This document shows, one piece after another, positions 26,608-38,704 of a DNA stretch of 64,000 bases (the first letter of the stretch is position 1; each line of letters starts with the position of its first letter). The stretch covers positions 3,233,001 through 3,297,000 of the forward strand of contig JACSYO010001682.1 in assembly GCA_016806645.1 (NCBI GenBank), read 5' to 3'. The DNA is from Ophiodon elongatus (Eukaryota; Chordata; Actinopteri; Perciformes; Hexagrammidae). A program made the position numbers and the translations under genes. The notes below the pieces were generated by a model. That model did no database searches. It was not told the origin of the DNA and worked only from the letters and a program-made list of their open reading frames with translations.

Positions 26608-27799
26608 CTGAACGCACACTCTTGTCCCTGGTCGCTGTTATTAATCACAGGAATGTTCAAATCGCTGTTAAATTGTCCGTGATGCAAAGTAAACCTTGAG
26701 GCAGGGACGATGCTGGATTTAAGCTCCGTGCTCTTTACCTATTAGGAAGTGATGCGTGTGTGTGTGTGTGTGAGAATGTTTTATCGTCTCTGAGACTTAT
26801 ACACAGCGGTTGCTTCCTGGCAGAGCTCTGATTAATTATACAATATCTGACCTCTTAATGTTCACTTTGTTAAGCTCTCTCCAGCTCTCGTTCTGTTACT
26901 CCTAATCTCTTCTGATCTCCGTCTTCTTCTTCACTGAACTCGAGACGATTTGTTCAGCTCACAGTGTTTGGTCCTCTTTTCCCTTTTTAAGAGTGTGCAT
27001 AACATGTCCTTTTTTGTGACACATTTAGTACGACATGTGGGATATTAATACAGCTTACATGACCTCTTCTCAGTTACTGCTGATAATTTGCCAGGTGACC
27101 TCCATGTTGAATGGCTTGCCTTATCTTTTCGTGAGTCAGGTTTGTAGGAATGACTGCAAACCTGTGCGATTTAAATTATGTTTATATGCTGCTCATTTTC
27201 AGAGCATGAATATATCCTAGAGGAAACCTTATAGCTACCTTATTATGATCAAGAAACTTTATTTGGTATTTGGTTGGACGTAAAAATGGACTTTGACATT
27301 CGAGACTTGGGTTAGTGTTCTGCATCCCAAAAAATTGAATAAATTAGGGAAAATGAAACACACGGAAAAAGGAAAGATAAGTTTAATTCTGCAGGAAAGC
27401 AGCATCCGAACGTTAGGTCATGTATTTGGGAGTATGTGCCATCGGAGAGATCCCCTACGCTCGGTTAATGTTACTCTCGTCCTTGAGTTACAAATGCAAA
27501 TGACAGCTAGCTCCATTTTCCCCAACGCACAGCTGGAGAGGCATTTTAGAGCATCACTCTTCACCTCCTCTGTCGATCCCAAACACACACACACACCCAC
27601 CCACACATACCCACACACTGTAAGAGTATGTCAGGCAGTAATGACGAACAGCTCACATGCATTAAAAGTTTCCACCTCTAGCCCTCGCGCTGCAGATGGG
27701 CGTCATTTTCACACAGGAAGGCCACAACCTTGACTTGATTTATTTACCTCTTTTCCCCGTCTTCTACACCTCTAGTGGCTCTTTCCCCATATTTGTCTA

Positions 27800-27942
<143 letters not shown>

Positions 27943-28107
27943 CTCCCTGTCTCTGTTAAGGCATAAGCAAACCCTTGCTTTTAGGGCCGTTGAAAAAAAG
28001 TCAGCCTGGCGAGTGGCGAGATGGCCAATCTTTACTCTGACACTGAACAAAACTCTACACGAATCCTGACGGATGGTCCTGACCTCGCATTGTCGGGGAT
28101 AACGGTA

Positions 28108-28110
<3 letters not shown>

Positions 28111-28160
<50 letters not shown>
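28111..28160. repeat. (TG)n microsatellite
   Basis: Twenty-five uninterrupted TG units, 170 bp after the 27800 array. Confidence 0.95.
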
Positions 28161-28161
<1 letters not shown>

Positions 28162-30603
28162 ACTCGCATAAGCGACCTTTAGCAGCAGCATGACAATACC
28201 ATTGATCCTAGCCTGTAATTGGACAGCGTCAATGCAGACCCATCCAGAGCAGTATGTCCGTCCGTACATGTGGTTGTGTGCACGTGTTTCTTTCCCTGCT
28301 CCTTTCATTACTTTAACAGGAAAGTAGTTGCTGATCTTTGCACTACATCGGGGCTTTATCCTGATTCATATTCATACAGCTTGACACTTTCACAGTCGAG
28401 TATTAAATTGGCAAAGCTGTTGGAAAGTTTCCTTACGATATTTCTCAGACAGAATCCCCCTGGATTAATCACCAACGCTATCGTGTTGGGCTACAATGTT
28501 GAACATTTGAACACATATGCAGAACGTTTTTGAGAAAAAGTAAACAAATCAGTTGGATGCAAACTAAATCCAACCAAATTCATGCCCAGAATCACAGACC
28601 AAGAATCTGAAATTGACAGGCTTGTACAGAGCATGATCTCCATTAGTGCATTTTAAGATTGGTGATTGGATGTTTCCTACCACGAAGCCCCTCAGGAGTC
28701 ATAGTAGTCCTCGCTTTCGAAACGTTTAACGTCCATTAGTAAACTAAAAGTTTAGTACTCAGCCTGTGCACAGTGCTGTAATATCTTCTAGGGATCCCGA
28801 GGCGCTTTGTCAAGTCTGACAAAGTAGACTAATGCAGGGGTTGTCAACCTTAAGGCACACTTCTGATTTAAAAAAATATATAATTTCCCAAATAAATGAG
28901 AAAAAGAAAGTTTGAAAGATGTAGGCGTTAACCAGACATGGAGAGTCTAACAAGAAGAGGCTGTCAAGTTGCATTATAAGAAGAATACAGAATGGAGCAA
29001 CTTTGGAGCTTGACCCATGACGGCCCACTTCTTTTTTAATCCGTCCCTTGCGTGTCCCACTAAAAGTGAGGACACCAAATCACCAGAGTACTCGATGAAA
29101 TAACCAAATTTCTTCTCCCGACAGTCACCTCACATTATTTGTACAGAATATGGTATGCAATTTTACTTTTAGAGTTGACACCAAAAATACCTCCTCACAC
29201 TTCACTCCATAATGAAACTTGCTCAGTGCAGCCACAGTCGTCTACTGGTATAGCAGCTCTGCAGCATTCGCCCAGTGTTGTGTGAAAACACAGATACAAG
29301 GAAAAAAACGACTTCAGGCTGTTTGTGCTGTACGAGTGTGCGCATGTAAATACGATCCCACTGCTGACACCGACACTTTCCACTTTCCATTTTGTGCCTC
29401 CGCACTTCCCTGCAGCACACACAAATGTTAAGCTGCTAAACTTCGATATCTGTGAAACCACAGGGTCAGACTGTGTACTTACAGCTCGTATCAACGGAGG
29501 AGGAATGGCATCCCTTAAAATGTATCCACAGAATTTTAAAGTAAGCCTGCATCCCATCTGATTCTTGGGACACACTCAAGGATATTTGGGATGATGGAAA
29601 CATATTTGGACATTCGGGAATCCATGATCTGAAGCACAGTTGGCACCGATGCTCATCCATCAGGTAGTGAAAAGTTTTCAGATTCAATCACAACCAAAGA
29701 GATGGAGTCAAATAAAAACTGAGCTGAGCTGATCATATATAGATACGAGTGATATTTATAACCCAGTGGCTGCGCAGTTGTAGACTGCTGTGTGTGTGTG
29801 ACGGGTGACTAAGTCGACACTAAGGCTAAAAAAAGTTCTTGAGTGCACACGCCGTTTGTTTCAAAGCGTTACATATCAGATGCCTGCTTATTTTATCACC
29901 TTGAAAATCATTTTCTGAGACGAGCCGCATTTGCAGGATGTGTGTGCGTGTTCTCTAGCAGCATGTATGTACACTTCAAAGCTAAGCTAAACCCTGTATT
30001 TTATGTAACACCAGCCAGATTGTATTTTAGGAAAATTAGCAGATATTTTTTTTACATCTCATACATAAAAAAAAATGAAAGTTTCTCTAGTTTTATTTTT
30101 AACGTAAAAAAAACCATCACATTTACGCTACTTAATCTTATTAACATTATCTTACATTTTTTTTAAAAGACTGACGCACCTCACAAATGGGAACCCTACT
30201 CTGTTAAAGTCTCAGTGAAATGGAAGTTAGAGCGTCTTTAGCTTCTGTTACAGTTTCAAATGTTTGATGACGCATCCTGCACTCAGGGGCGGAAAAATAA
30301 TCCAATCAAATTAGGCGACCAGCTAATGGCGATAATCTCGAACCGCAATCACCACTTGTGGCTCTTAGTAGCTAACAGAGCAAAAGGAAAGAAAGGAAGA
30401 GAAGAGCGTTTGGATATCAGTAGGCAAAAGCTTTGTTTTTTAATTTACAAAACGATGCGGCTAAGGACATATTCATTCAATATGACCTTCATTCAATGCA
30501 AAGAAGTGTAAAATATGGTAGCATGTGCTCACAGCTTTCCTGCTTCTTGCCATGTTTGTATATTATTTGGGTCACAATATGGAGTTTACCGTTTCCTTCT
30601 TTT

Positions 30604-30715
30604 TTTAGCTCTTTGTAAAAAAAAATTGAGGTGACAAAGCCAAGATGAGGAGGAGATGAGATGAGTATTTGGCTGTTGTCTTAGACACCTATCAGTCAAG
30701 CAAACTCAAGGATTT
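30604..30715 (-). repeat. Interspersed repeat copy, inverted mate of 24825-24925
   Basis: The reverse complement gives 'gtttgcttgactgataggtgtctaagacaacagccaaatactc...ctcctcatcttggctttgtc...acaaagagct', about 90% like the other copy by eye. Confidence 0.8.
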
Positions 30716-31279
30716 CTCAACCGGCTCTGTGCCACTGCAGCGCAGGCAGTACATGCAAAACGACAGATATTTCTCACATTGAGTTAAATGCCTCCCAGAA
30801 CTGTAGAGAGGCGTCTAGTCCTGCTGATCCCACAGATAATCGACAGTCCAGCCTGCAGCTCTACATGCAGCCTTCTGCAGCTCTTTGTTTTTCGGTCCTC
30901 AACACCATCTGGTTGAGCCCCGATGGCGCTCCCCAACCATAGAGATCTGTGGACAGCAGCTCCGAGCACACAAACCGATTGTACACTAACCGCTCCGAGC
31001 CAAATGGCGTAGAGCCGAGGTAAACAAGTGTCTGTTGAAGAGATGTAAACAAGTCAAGCAATTTCCTGAGGAGTCGGTGACGGAGGTAAAACAACACTGA
31101 ACGCTCTACTTGATATCTGCGATAGCTTCTTTCATATGTCACATGATGGAAATGTACATACACATACAATAAAAAAAATGTCCACAAAAAAAAAAGAATG
31201 GGGACTTTTGGAGCTGGTGCTGCTAGCCACTTTGATCGGAGAACAATGGTACTACTGAGCCGGATTATTTATCAAATCT

Positions 31280-31400
31280 AGTTACCTACTAGTTACCTAC
31301 TCAAGCTTTAAGTAAAATTTTGAGATATGTGTACTCTACTTGGGTATTTTTATTTCATGCTACTTTATACTTCTACTTCTACTCTTTCTACAACTTTAAA
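31280..31400 (+). repeat. Fish 'tacttgtactttact' repeat, fragment
   Basis: 'cctactcaagctttaagtaaaattttgagatatgtgtactctacttgggtatttttatttcatgctactttatacttctacttctac' follows the same order as the copies at 6805 and 58770. Confidence 0.6.
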
Positions 31401-31807
31401 TCCGAATGTATTTTTATGGATACAAAAATAAGACTGTATTGATCCATTGGTGAAATTCACAAGCGAACAGCCAGTAGATAGTAAAATAAAATGAGCTCCA
31501 TCTTAATGCATCAATAATCATAATCCAATAATATAATATACCGCATTTTCATTGCTATATCATTATTTATTTCACCGCCACTGCACCACTAGATGTATGC
31601 GGTGTACATTATCATCATCAGTGTCATGCTTTTATAATAAAGCCTTAAGTAATGCATATATTCAGTTGTGTGATATCGAACGAGGCTGGCATTTTCTCTA
31701 TAGTGAATTGGACACAACCACATTCTTTCTTTCACTACGACGATCGCCACTCGCAGAGATCATTAATAATATACCTTTTTTCATGGCAGACACGTTGACT
31801 TGACATA

Positions 31808-31985
31808 GAAGAGAAAGCACAGGTGACGCTAATTATGTGAATGACGACTCAGTGTCCAAGCACGCAAAGCCAGTGAGCCAGCATACATGATACCAGTACT
31901 GTCTTTAATGGTATTGATGGTCCACCTGTACCTTTCCTGCTATTACATGCCAAAATGTCTGCTGTGAGAAAGGTCTATTGCACTC
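31808..31985 (+). repeat. Interspersed repeat copy, paired with 34915-35090
   Basis: 'gaaagcacaggtgacgctaatta...gactcagtgtcc...gccagtgagccagcatacatgataccag...aaaatgtctgctgtgag' parallels the text at 34915-35090 in the same orientation. Confidence 0.6.
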
Positions 31986-32210
31986 CATATTTTAAAGATG
32001 CATAAAAAACCACTTGCAGCTAAATAAATATGAATTACAGTAATAATATGTATTATAACAATAAGGACCGTGCCATGCATTACTAATAGATATTAAGTAT
32101 CCATGCTGTATGGGTAGAGAGGAGTCCAATGAGCGTGAGTGTGTGACAGTGCAGATGTGATAGGAGGGGAGATGAACACCCCTCTGAGCTGTCAGAGTCC
32201 ATCTGAGACA

Positions 32211-32211
<1 letters not shown>

Positions 32212-32265
<54 letters not shown>

Positions 32266-32283
32266 ACACACACACACACACAC
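32212..32283. repeat. (AC)n microsatellite
   Basis: About 35 AC units with one 'agac' interruption. Confidence 0.95.
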
Positions 32284-32541
32284 CTCAGTTAGAACGAGAA
32301 GTAGGAGGTAATAAGAATGGAGATTAGACTTTCGATTAAACTGCTTTCTTATTCTCCAGCCCTCCAACAGCTTTGACACGGAGCGCCTGAGAAGCAGCCG
32401 TGGCCAATTCGCCTTCAGCGTTTACAAACGGAGACGACTTTGAACGCTAACTTCTGAGAGTGTGTCTGAGTTTCCAATCGGCAGCCATAGCACACAAAGG
32501 GGAACGTGCCATCGCTTTTGCAGGGGAGGGGAAATTGCATT

Positions 32542-32545
<4 letters not shown>

Positions 32546-32609
<64 letters not shown>
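32546..32609. repeat. (GT)n microsatellite
   Basis: Thirty-two perfect GT units, opposite in strand sense to the (AC)n array 260 bp before it. Confidence 0.95.
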
Positions 32610-32612
<3 letters not shown>

Positions 32613-32735
32613 TCATGCATATGCATACGGAACAAATAAATGCCGACATGAAATAAACAAAATAACAAGGAAGCTGTCAATAGATGGCAGTCGGGGTCAC
32701 GGGAGACGGTGGTGATGGGGTGTGCACGTGCTCAG

Positions 32736-32756
32736 ACACACACACACACACACACA
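32736..32756. repeat. (AC)n microsatellite, short
   Basis: Ten AC units. Confidence 0.9.
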
Positions 32757-34914
32757 GAAAGCAGGGCACAACTGAAAACAGAAGTTAGTAGAAAGACAAG
32801 CTGCTGTCATCACATCACAGACATGCGAGGCTCCGAGAGCAGGGAGAAGACGGAAATTCACAAGTTTGCTTTCAAAACAAACGGCAGACATTTACCACGA
32901 AGGGTGCCACTAGTTTCCACTGACGCGTTTCCACCTAGAGATTTGTGAAGAAAGGATTTGTGTGGTTCTGGTTAACTTTCCGTTCTTGGCAGAAGACAGG
33001 AGAAGCCTGTGGCATTATGGTTAGTTTACTGCAGATCTTGTTTTTGCTTTTCCTCTGAATTTAATTTTTTTTAAAGCTGTTTTTTTTTTTTTACAAATTT
33101 ACATTCATAAATACGGCCCATCGTGAACGAGGTAGGTTTGTCATTTCTAAAAAGTGGGTCGCCAGAAAGAAAGTTTGGGAAACACTGCAACAGAAACTTT
33201 GCTAAAGAAAAATTCTGTCCAGATCTTACACATCGCACCTTTAATATTGTAATAGCCTACAAGGTAAACTGTAGACTAATTTAATTAACAGGTCTGCTGA
33301 CCTGCTGTTGAATGAATAAAAAGGCTCTCTAGATTACACAGCCAATTAATTAGAATGAATTAGCTGGAAGTGATCTGATCAATTGAACACCATCTCCATT
33401 GTTTCTGTAATTAGACATTATCCTTTTATCGGAACCTTCCTGTGAATTTACAATTAAATATCACTTCCTTTTGTGTTGGATGGACAGTTTGTCCTGATCG
33501 CAGCAGTTTTTTTAAAATCATATGATCATGAGCAGATTTGTGTTCGTCGTTATCATTTAAGTATTAAATCATTAGCTTAAAATAATTAAATATGCGGCCA
33601 ATAGCTTTTTTGTTTCTTTATAAATAACTAAGGCTACCAGGTAGAGTGATTTAGTTAGATTTAGTTTAGTTTAGTAGTAACGTGAAGTCTCTTTCCCCTC
33701 CATCGACCAATTGATTGGTTCAAGAGTAGATAGAACATTTTCTTTGGTTTAAATATAAAGAATTATTGCAGAAACAGAAATTTAGGATTTCACAACTACA
33801 CCCTCACGTTGCTGCTGTTGTAGCCTTATTGGGTGTGACCATTTTGTTGATTTCCTTTTTTTTTTTTAAAGAAATAAAGGACATTGGGAATTCAACATTT
33901 TCCTTCTAAGTGGAAAAGCACACTTCATAAAAAACTAATATCAATCCATATTCTTATAGAAACGGCAACACAATGTCCACACAACCCTGGAAATCCCACA
34001 TAAATGCAAAGACACAGACGCCCCACTTGCATCCCTATGGCTACAATTTTTTCCCAAAAGTAAAAAAAGGTAATAATGCTAATAATATGGACAGCTGAAT
34101 ATACCATCCAATATGATAATCCTGCAATAAATACAATATTATATTAGTGAAGCTCATGCCATTTCAATTTTTGTTGAGGCTTTCAGTCTCAATTATACAT
34201 ATATTCAGAACAAAAACTAGCAGATGAAGTGACACACTGTGCCTCACTGATGCTCATTAGTCTCATTTATGTTTTATTTGTCCGTCGTGCTTCAGTGAGC
34301 TGTGAATGTCTTATACATTCTTTAGTTATTTTTTGCTGTTGTAGAATATCAAAAGGTCAAAAGTCATCCTTCTCTTTCTGTGAAAGTTTTCTACTACAGT
34401 ATGATGGCAGATAAGAGGGGAACACAAGTTGAGCTGCAGAATTTCAGTTTGAGAAGTGGCCACCAACACAAAATATCCTGCAGCTGTTTGACAAGGTGTC
34501 AAACAGCAGCACAGTTTGTGTGTGATGTGTGCCACAGTCAGCAGGAACAACATATGGCTCCATTAGAAAATAACACAAGCCAATTACTAGAGCAGGTTAG
34601 ATCTGCCAACACAGCAGCACAATCAGGAATACTTTGCTTTCACGAGTCAGTGTACAGGACAGATCGAGCAAAACTGAAAACGCATTGTACAAAAAGTCCT
34701 GATGCAAATAAATGAATGTTGGTATTTTGTTTCTCCGATTGAAAATGAATTGATTCGGAATAAAAACAATCATTGAACTTGTTTCTATAAATGTGACTTT
34801 TGCCATCCGATCATGCCAGGACGCATAAATAACTGTCCAGTCTGACATGGGTGCACTGGCGCAAGTGAGTCTGTGAGCTCCGACACTCAAATAGACCTTT
34901 CTGACAGAAAGAAG

Positions 34915-35090
34915 GAAAGCACAGGTGAAGCAAATGTCACTATCGACGGCTCAGTTCCATTGAGTGTTCTAGTCAGCTGCGCCACTGAGCCAGCATGCAC
35001 CAGCACCAGAAGTCTGGAGTTAGCTCATCTGAGTCGAATGCACTCGTTATTTTCTTACTTGTCAAAACATCTGCAGCGAAAAAACTAAAT
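34915..35090 (+). repeat. Interspersed repeat copy, paired with 31808-31985
   Basis: 'gaaagcacaggtgaagcaaatgtc...ggctcagttcc...gccactgagccagcatgcaccagcacc...aaaacatctgcagcg' is the second copy of the family. Confidence 0.6.
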
Positions 35091-35689
35091 GTAATTTTCA
35101 GGAGACGTGTTCTCCCAGTTTTCAAAAACATGTCAATAATTTCAGTTCATCAATTTATAGTTTTCAATGAGGACTTCATGTATCAAGAAGCTTGTGAAAT
35201 ACAAGGTGTGCTAAATTTAGTGAATTACTTATTTGATTTTAAATCAACGTTGCATCATCTTTTGGTCCTATTAATGAGTTTATTTTCACAAAGTTTACTG
35301 GCACCAAAATTTCTTTCGGAATGAATTTATCTCACTTTACAGTGTCAGGTTGGAGCTTCCAGTATCCAGCTGTGTTATTTACATAAAGTATCGGATCACA
35401 CTCAGTATCGACACATACTGTGAAATCTGTGACTACGTGAAAGGTGTTGCTTGTAGTGTTGAACATGAATCTGCAGGTCTCCTCGGCTTTATGGAGCTTC
35501 AGTGAGTTTCAGCGCATTGGTTCTGTCTGGCCCACAAATATACAGTACCAGTCAAAAGTTTGGACACACCTTCTCATTCAATAGTTTTTATTTTTATTTT
35601 TTTCTACATTGTAGATTAATATTGAAGACATCCAAAATATGAAGGAACACATATGGAATTATGTGGTAAACAAAAAAGTGTTAAACAAA

Positions 35690-36615
35690 CCAGAATAGGT
35701 TTTATATTTTAGATTCTTCAAAGTGGCCACCTTTTTCTTTGATGACAGCTTTGCATACTCTTGGCATTCTTTTAATCAGCTTCATGAGATAGTCAGGTGG
35801 AATGGTTTTCCAACAGTCTTGAAGGAGTTCCCAGAAGTACTGAGCACTTGTTGGTTGCTTTGCCTTCACTCTGCGGTCCAACTAATCCCAGACCATCTCA
35901 ATTGGGTTTAGGTCGGGTGATTGTGGAGGCCAGGTCATCTGACGCAGCACTCCATCACTCTCCTTCTTGGTCAAATAGCACTTACATAGCCTGGAGGTGT
36001 GTTTGGGGTCAATGTCCTTGTTAGGATGGCCACGTAGCAGCTTGATTTTGGGAAGCAGGAAGCTGGACACAAAGGTTATGTGCAGAACCGGGTGTTTATT
36101 TCGCCAACATTTATGACAAACAGGACAGCCATTGTGGACCAAGGGCAGCATGTGGCCCCAGCAGCAACTCACACTCCAGCCTTAAATAGCCTGCCACTGA
36201 TTAGGACCTCAACCCCCCTACAATACAGGTATCTCTAGCGTCCCCTAACAACACATTAACTATATTACCAGAGCTACATTTAAGTACAATGCCAATAATC
36301 TAATATGGCAATAATCTGTATGATCTCTATGGTGTACAAAAGTACAGATTTCCACTGGTTTAATGTCCATTCTTTGTGTTTCTTGTTCCAAGCAAAGTCT
36401 CTTCTTGTTGTTCTTCCTCAGTAGTGGCTTCTTTTGAGCAAGTTGACCATGAAGGCTGGATTCACGCAGTCTCCACTGAACAGTTGACGTTAAGATGTGT
36501 CTGCTACTTGAACTCTGCGAAGCATTTATTTGGGCTCTAATCTGAGGTGCTGTTAATTTGTGGTTTTTGAGGCTGGTAACTCTAATGAACTTATCCTCTG
36601 CAGCAGAGGCAGGGT
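35690..36615 (-). pseudogene. Broken Tc1 transposase, minus-strand copy
   Basis: On the minus strand from 36615: SAAEDKF, SLKNHKLTAPQIRAQINAS, LHGQLAQKKPLLRKNNKK and FVHH. After the foreign 36022-36338 segment it continues DPKHTSRLCKCYLTKKESDGVLRQMTWPPQSPDLNPIEMVWD (35882-36010) and the tail to about 35690. The N-terminal DNA-binding part and the centre with the first catalytic Asp context are missing. Confidence 0.82.
36022..36338. mobile_element. Foreign segment inside the minus-strand Tc1 copy
   Basis: About 320 bp with no Tc1 similarity replaces the transposase centre. It includes 'ccgggtgtttatttcgccaacatttatgacaaacagg' and 'cctcaacccccctacaatacaggtatctctagcgtcc'. I do not recognise the family and see no clear terminal repeats, so it could be a truncated LTR piece or filler DNA from a repair event. 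Confidence 0.45.
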
Positions 36616-36672
36616 TGGTGCATAGTTCTATACAGTGAATAGGCCTATTCGACTACAGTTCTAATCTATATT

Positions 36673-37432
36673 ATGGCAAGAACCACTCAACTAAGTAAAG
36701 TGAAATGACAGTCCATCATTACTTTAAGACAGAAAGGTCAGTCAATACGGGAAACGTAAAGAACTTTGAATGTATCCTCAAGTGCAGTCAAGAAAACATC
36801 ACACGCTATGATGAAACTGGCTCTCATGAGGACCGCCCCAGGACAGGAAGACCAAGAGTTACCTCTGCTGCCGAGGATAAATTTAATATTTTTGGGTCCA
36901 CCCGCCGTGTCTTTGTATGACGCAGAAAAGGTGACCGGATGTCTCTAGATGTGTGGTTCCCACCGTCAAGCGTGGAGGAGGTGTGATAGTGTGGGGGTGC
37001 TTTGCTGGTGATACTGTTGGTGATTTATTCAAAATTCAAGGCATACTTAACCAGCATGGCTACCACAGCATTCTGCAGCGACGTACCATCCCATCTGGTT
37101 TGCGCTTAGTGGGACCAGCATTTGTATTTCAACAGGACAGTGACCCCAAACGCACCTCCACGGTAAGTGCTATTTGACCAAGATGGAGTACTGCGTCAGA
37201 TGACCTGGCCTCCACAATCACCCGACCTAAACCCAATTGAGATGGTCTGGGATTAGTTGGACCGCAGAGTGAAGGCAAAGCAGCCAACAACTGCTCAGCA
37301 CCTCTGGGAACTCCTTCAAGACTGTTGGAAAACCATTCCACCTGACTACTTCATGAAGCTGATTGAAAGAATGCCAAGAGTATGCAAAGCTGTCAAAGAA
37401 AAAGGTGGCTACTTTGAAGAATCTAAAATATA
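36673..37432 (+). pseudogene. Broken Tc1 transposase, plus-strand copy
   Basis: It begins MARTTQLSKVK followed by stop codons. The later pieces are DETGSHEDRPRTGRPRVTSAAEDKF, a deletion, IFGSTRRVFV, GGGVIVWGCFAGDTVGDLF, NQHGYHSILQRRTIPSGLRL, FQQDSDPKRTS (second catalytic Asp), SPDLNPIEMVWD (catalytic Glu) and the end GGYFEESKI. Frameshifts and in-frame stops (one replaces the residue after EMVWD) break it repeatedly. The deletion junction GATAAATTTAATATT suggests end joining at a short AAATTT homology. Confidence 0.85.
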
Positions 37433-38481
37433 AAACATATTCTGGTTTTTAACACTTTTTTATTTACCACATAATGCCATATGTGTTCCTTCATAGTTTG
37501 GATGTCTTCGATATTAATCTGCAATGTAGAAAAAAATAAAGAACCATTGAATGAGAAGGTGTGTCCAAACTTTTGACTGGTACTGTATGTTAGGTTCACT
37601 CTCAGTGTAGTTTTCAGTTACAGAAGGCAGCTGTTTTCACTGAAAAAGCTCTTTAAAAAACCCCACTGTACACAACCTGCTCAACAATAAACAGCAGACC
37701 GACACGGTTAACGACAGCAGCTAAAGACACTGATATTTCCCTGAGGAGTAGGTGGAGACCGAAAACAGAGCTAAAAAAAAAAGAATTAATATTGGACCCA
37801 TATTCAATTGGATGAAAATGATGCTCCCTAACTGTTGGACGTGTAGATATGCAACTGATTGCTAACAAGTTTGTGCATGTCTTTACTTTACATTAAAGGT
37901 CAACACTGTGTTCACAACTTGTTCCCGCAGCCAAGCGGCAAAAAAAAAAAGAACGTCAATTGCTGCAGGTTTAACGACTCGGATTGTGGCCCAAAAAAGA
38001 CCAGGATATACATATGAATAATTCCCTTGCATAGAATGACAAAATGATAAATGAATTAGCTTTTTTGATTGACTTTTCTCTTTTTTTTTTGATGCCATAT
38101 GGGTGCAGGGTTGGTAGGTCTGAGCTTTTACCATTTAGAGGGTTTACATGTATTACTGCAGCCTGCTTCTCTGTATATTTCAAAACACTCTGAATCTTTA
38201 CACCCTGGTCTTCTCATGTTAAGGAAAATTAATGATAAAAAATAAATAAATCTGTCACAAATTGGGCTACTGGAGAATCAACACTAATAGACAGTTTCAA
38301 AAAAATCCATTACAAATAATATAGACAAAAGGAAGTGTATCTAAACACAACACAACCGGTTTACTACTATACAAATACACGTATATCACATAGACAAGAG
38401 CAGACAGATCTGTTACAACTCGGCTGTCAGGAGTCAAAGGGTCGTACCATTTTCACCTCACCAACCCCGAGGCTATTTCTG

Positions 38482-38484
<3 letters not shown>

Positions 38485-38515
<31 letters not shown>
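38485..38515. repeat. (TA)n microsatellite
   Basis: About 15 TA units. Confidence 0.92.
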
Positions 38516-38517
<2 letters not shown>

Positions 38518-38594
38518 CTGTGTGAGTGGGAAGCTCTCGCCTCAGGCACATCAAACTCTCAGCATGTAAGGATGAACTAACAGGCATCATGCAG

Positions 38595-38614
38595 ACACAC
38601 ACACACACACACAC
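38595..38614. repeat. (AC)n microsatellite, short
   Basis: Ten AC units. Confidence 0.9.
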
Positions 38615-38704
38615 GGCCCTAGTTTGGTTTAATCCCAACCTTGAAATGACCGTCTCTCAACACCACTGTCACGCTACAAGACCGACACAGGACCTCACAC
38701 TGTG

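Larger units (their letters stand above)
35543..37585. mobile_element. Composite Tc1/mariner element: two head-to-head defective copies
   Basis: Both outer ends read CAGTACCAGTCAAAAGTTTG into the element, and TA lies outside on both sides (35541-35542 and 37586-37587), as for Tc1 insertions. The outer arms, about 35543-35982 and 37165-37585, are near-identical inverted copies of a Tc1 transposase C-terminus plus 3' end. The minus-strand copy keeps the linker after the DNA-binding part (36610-36340, SAAEDKFIRV... to CTFVHH) and the C-terminus, but has a foreign 320-bp segment in between. The plus-strand copy keeps the start (ATG at 36673, stops soon after), DRPRTGRPRVTSAAEDKF and the centre and C-terminus. 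It lacks the part between EDKF and IFGSTRRVF, which carries the first catalytic Asp. Neither copy can make active transposase. Confidence 0.85.

Noticed and set aside
35882..37177. Host gene candidates suggested by transposase-like frames
   Set aside because: All belong to the broken Tc1 copies, with stops, frameshifts and missing catalytic parts.
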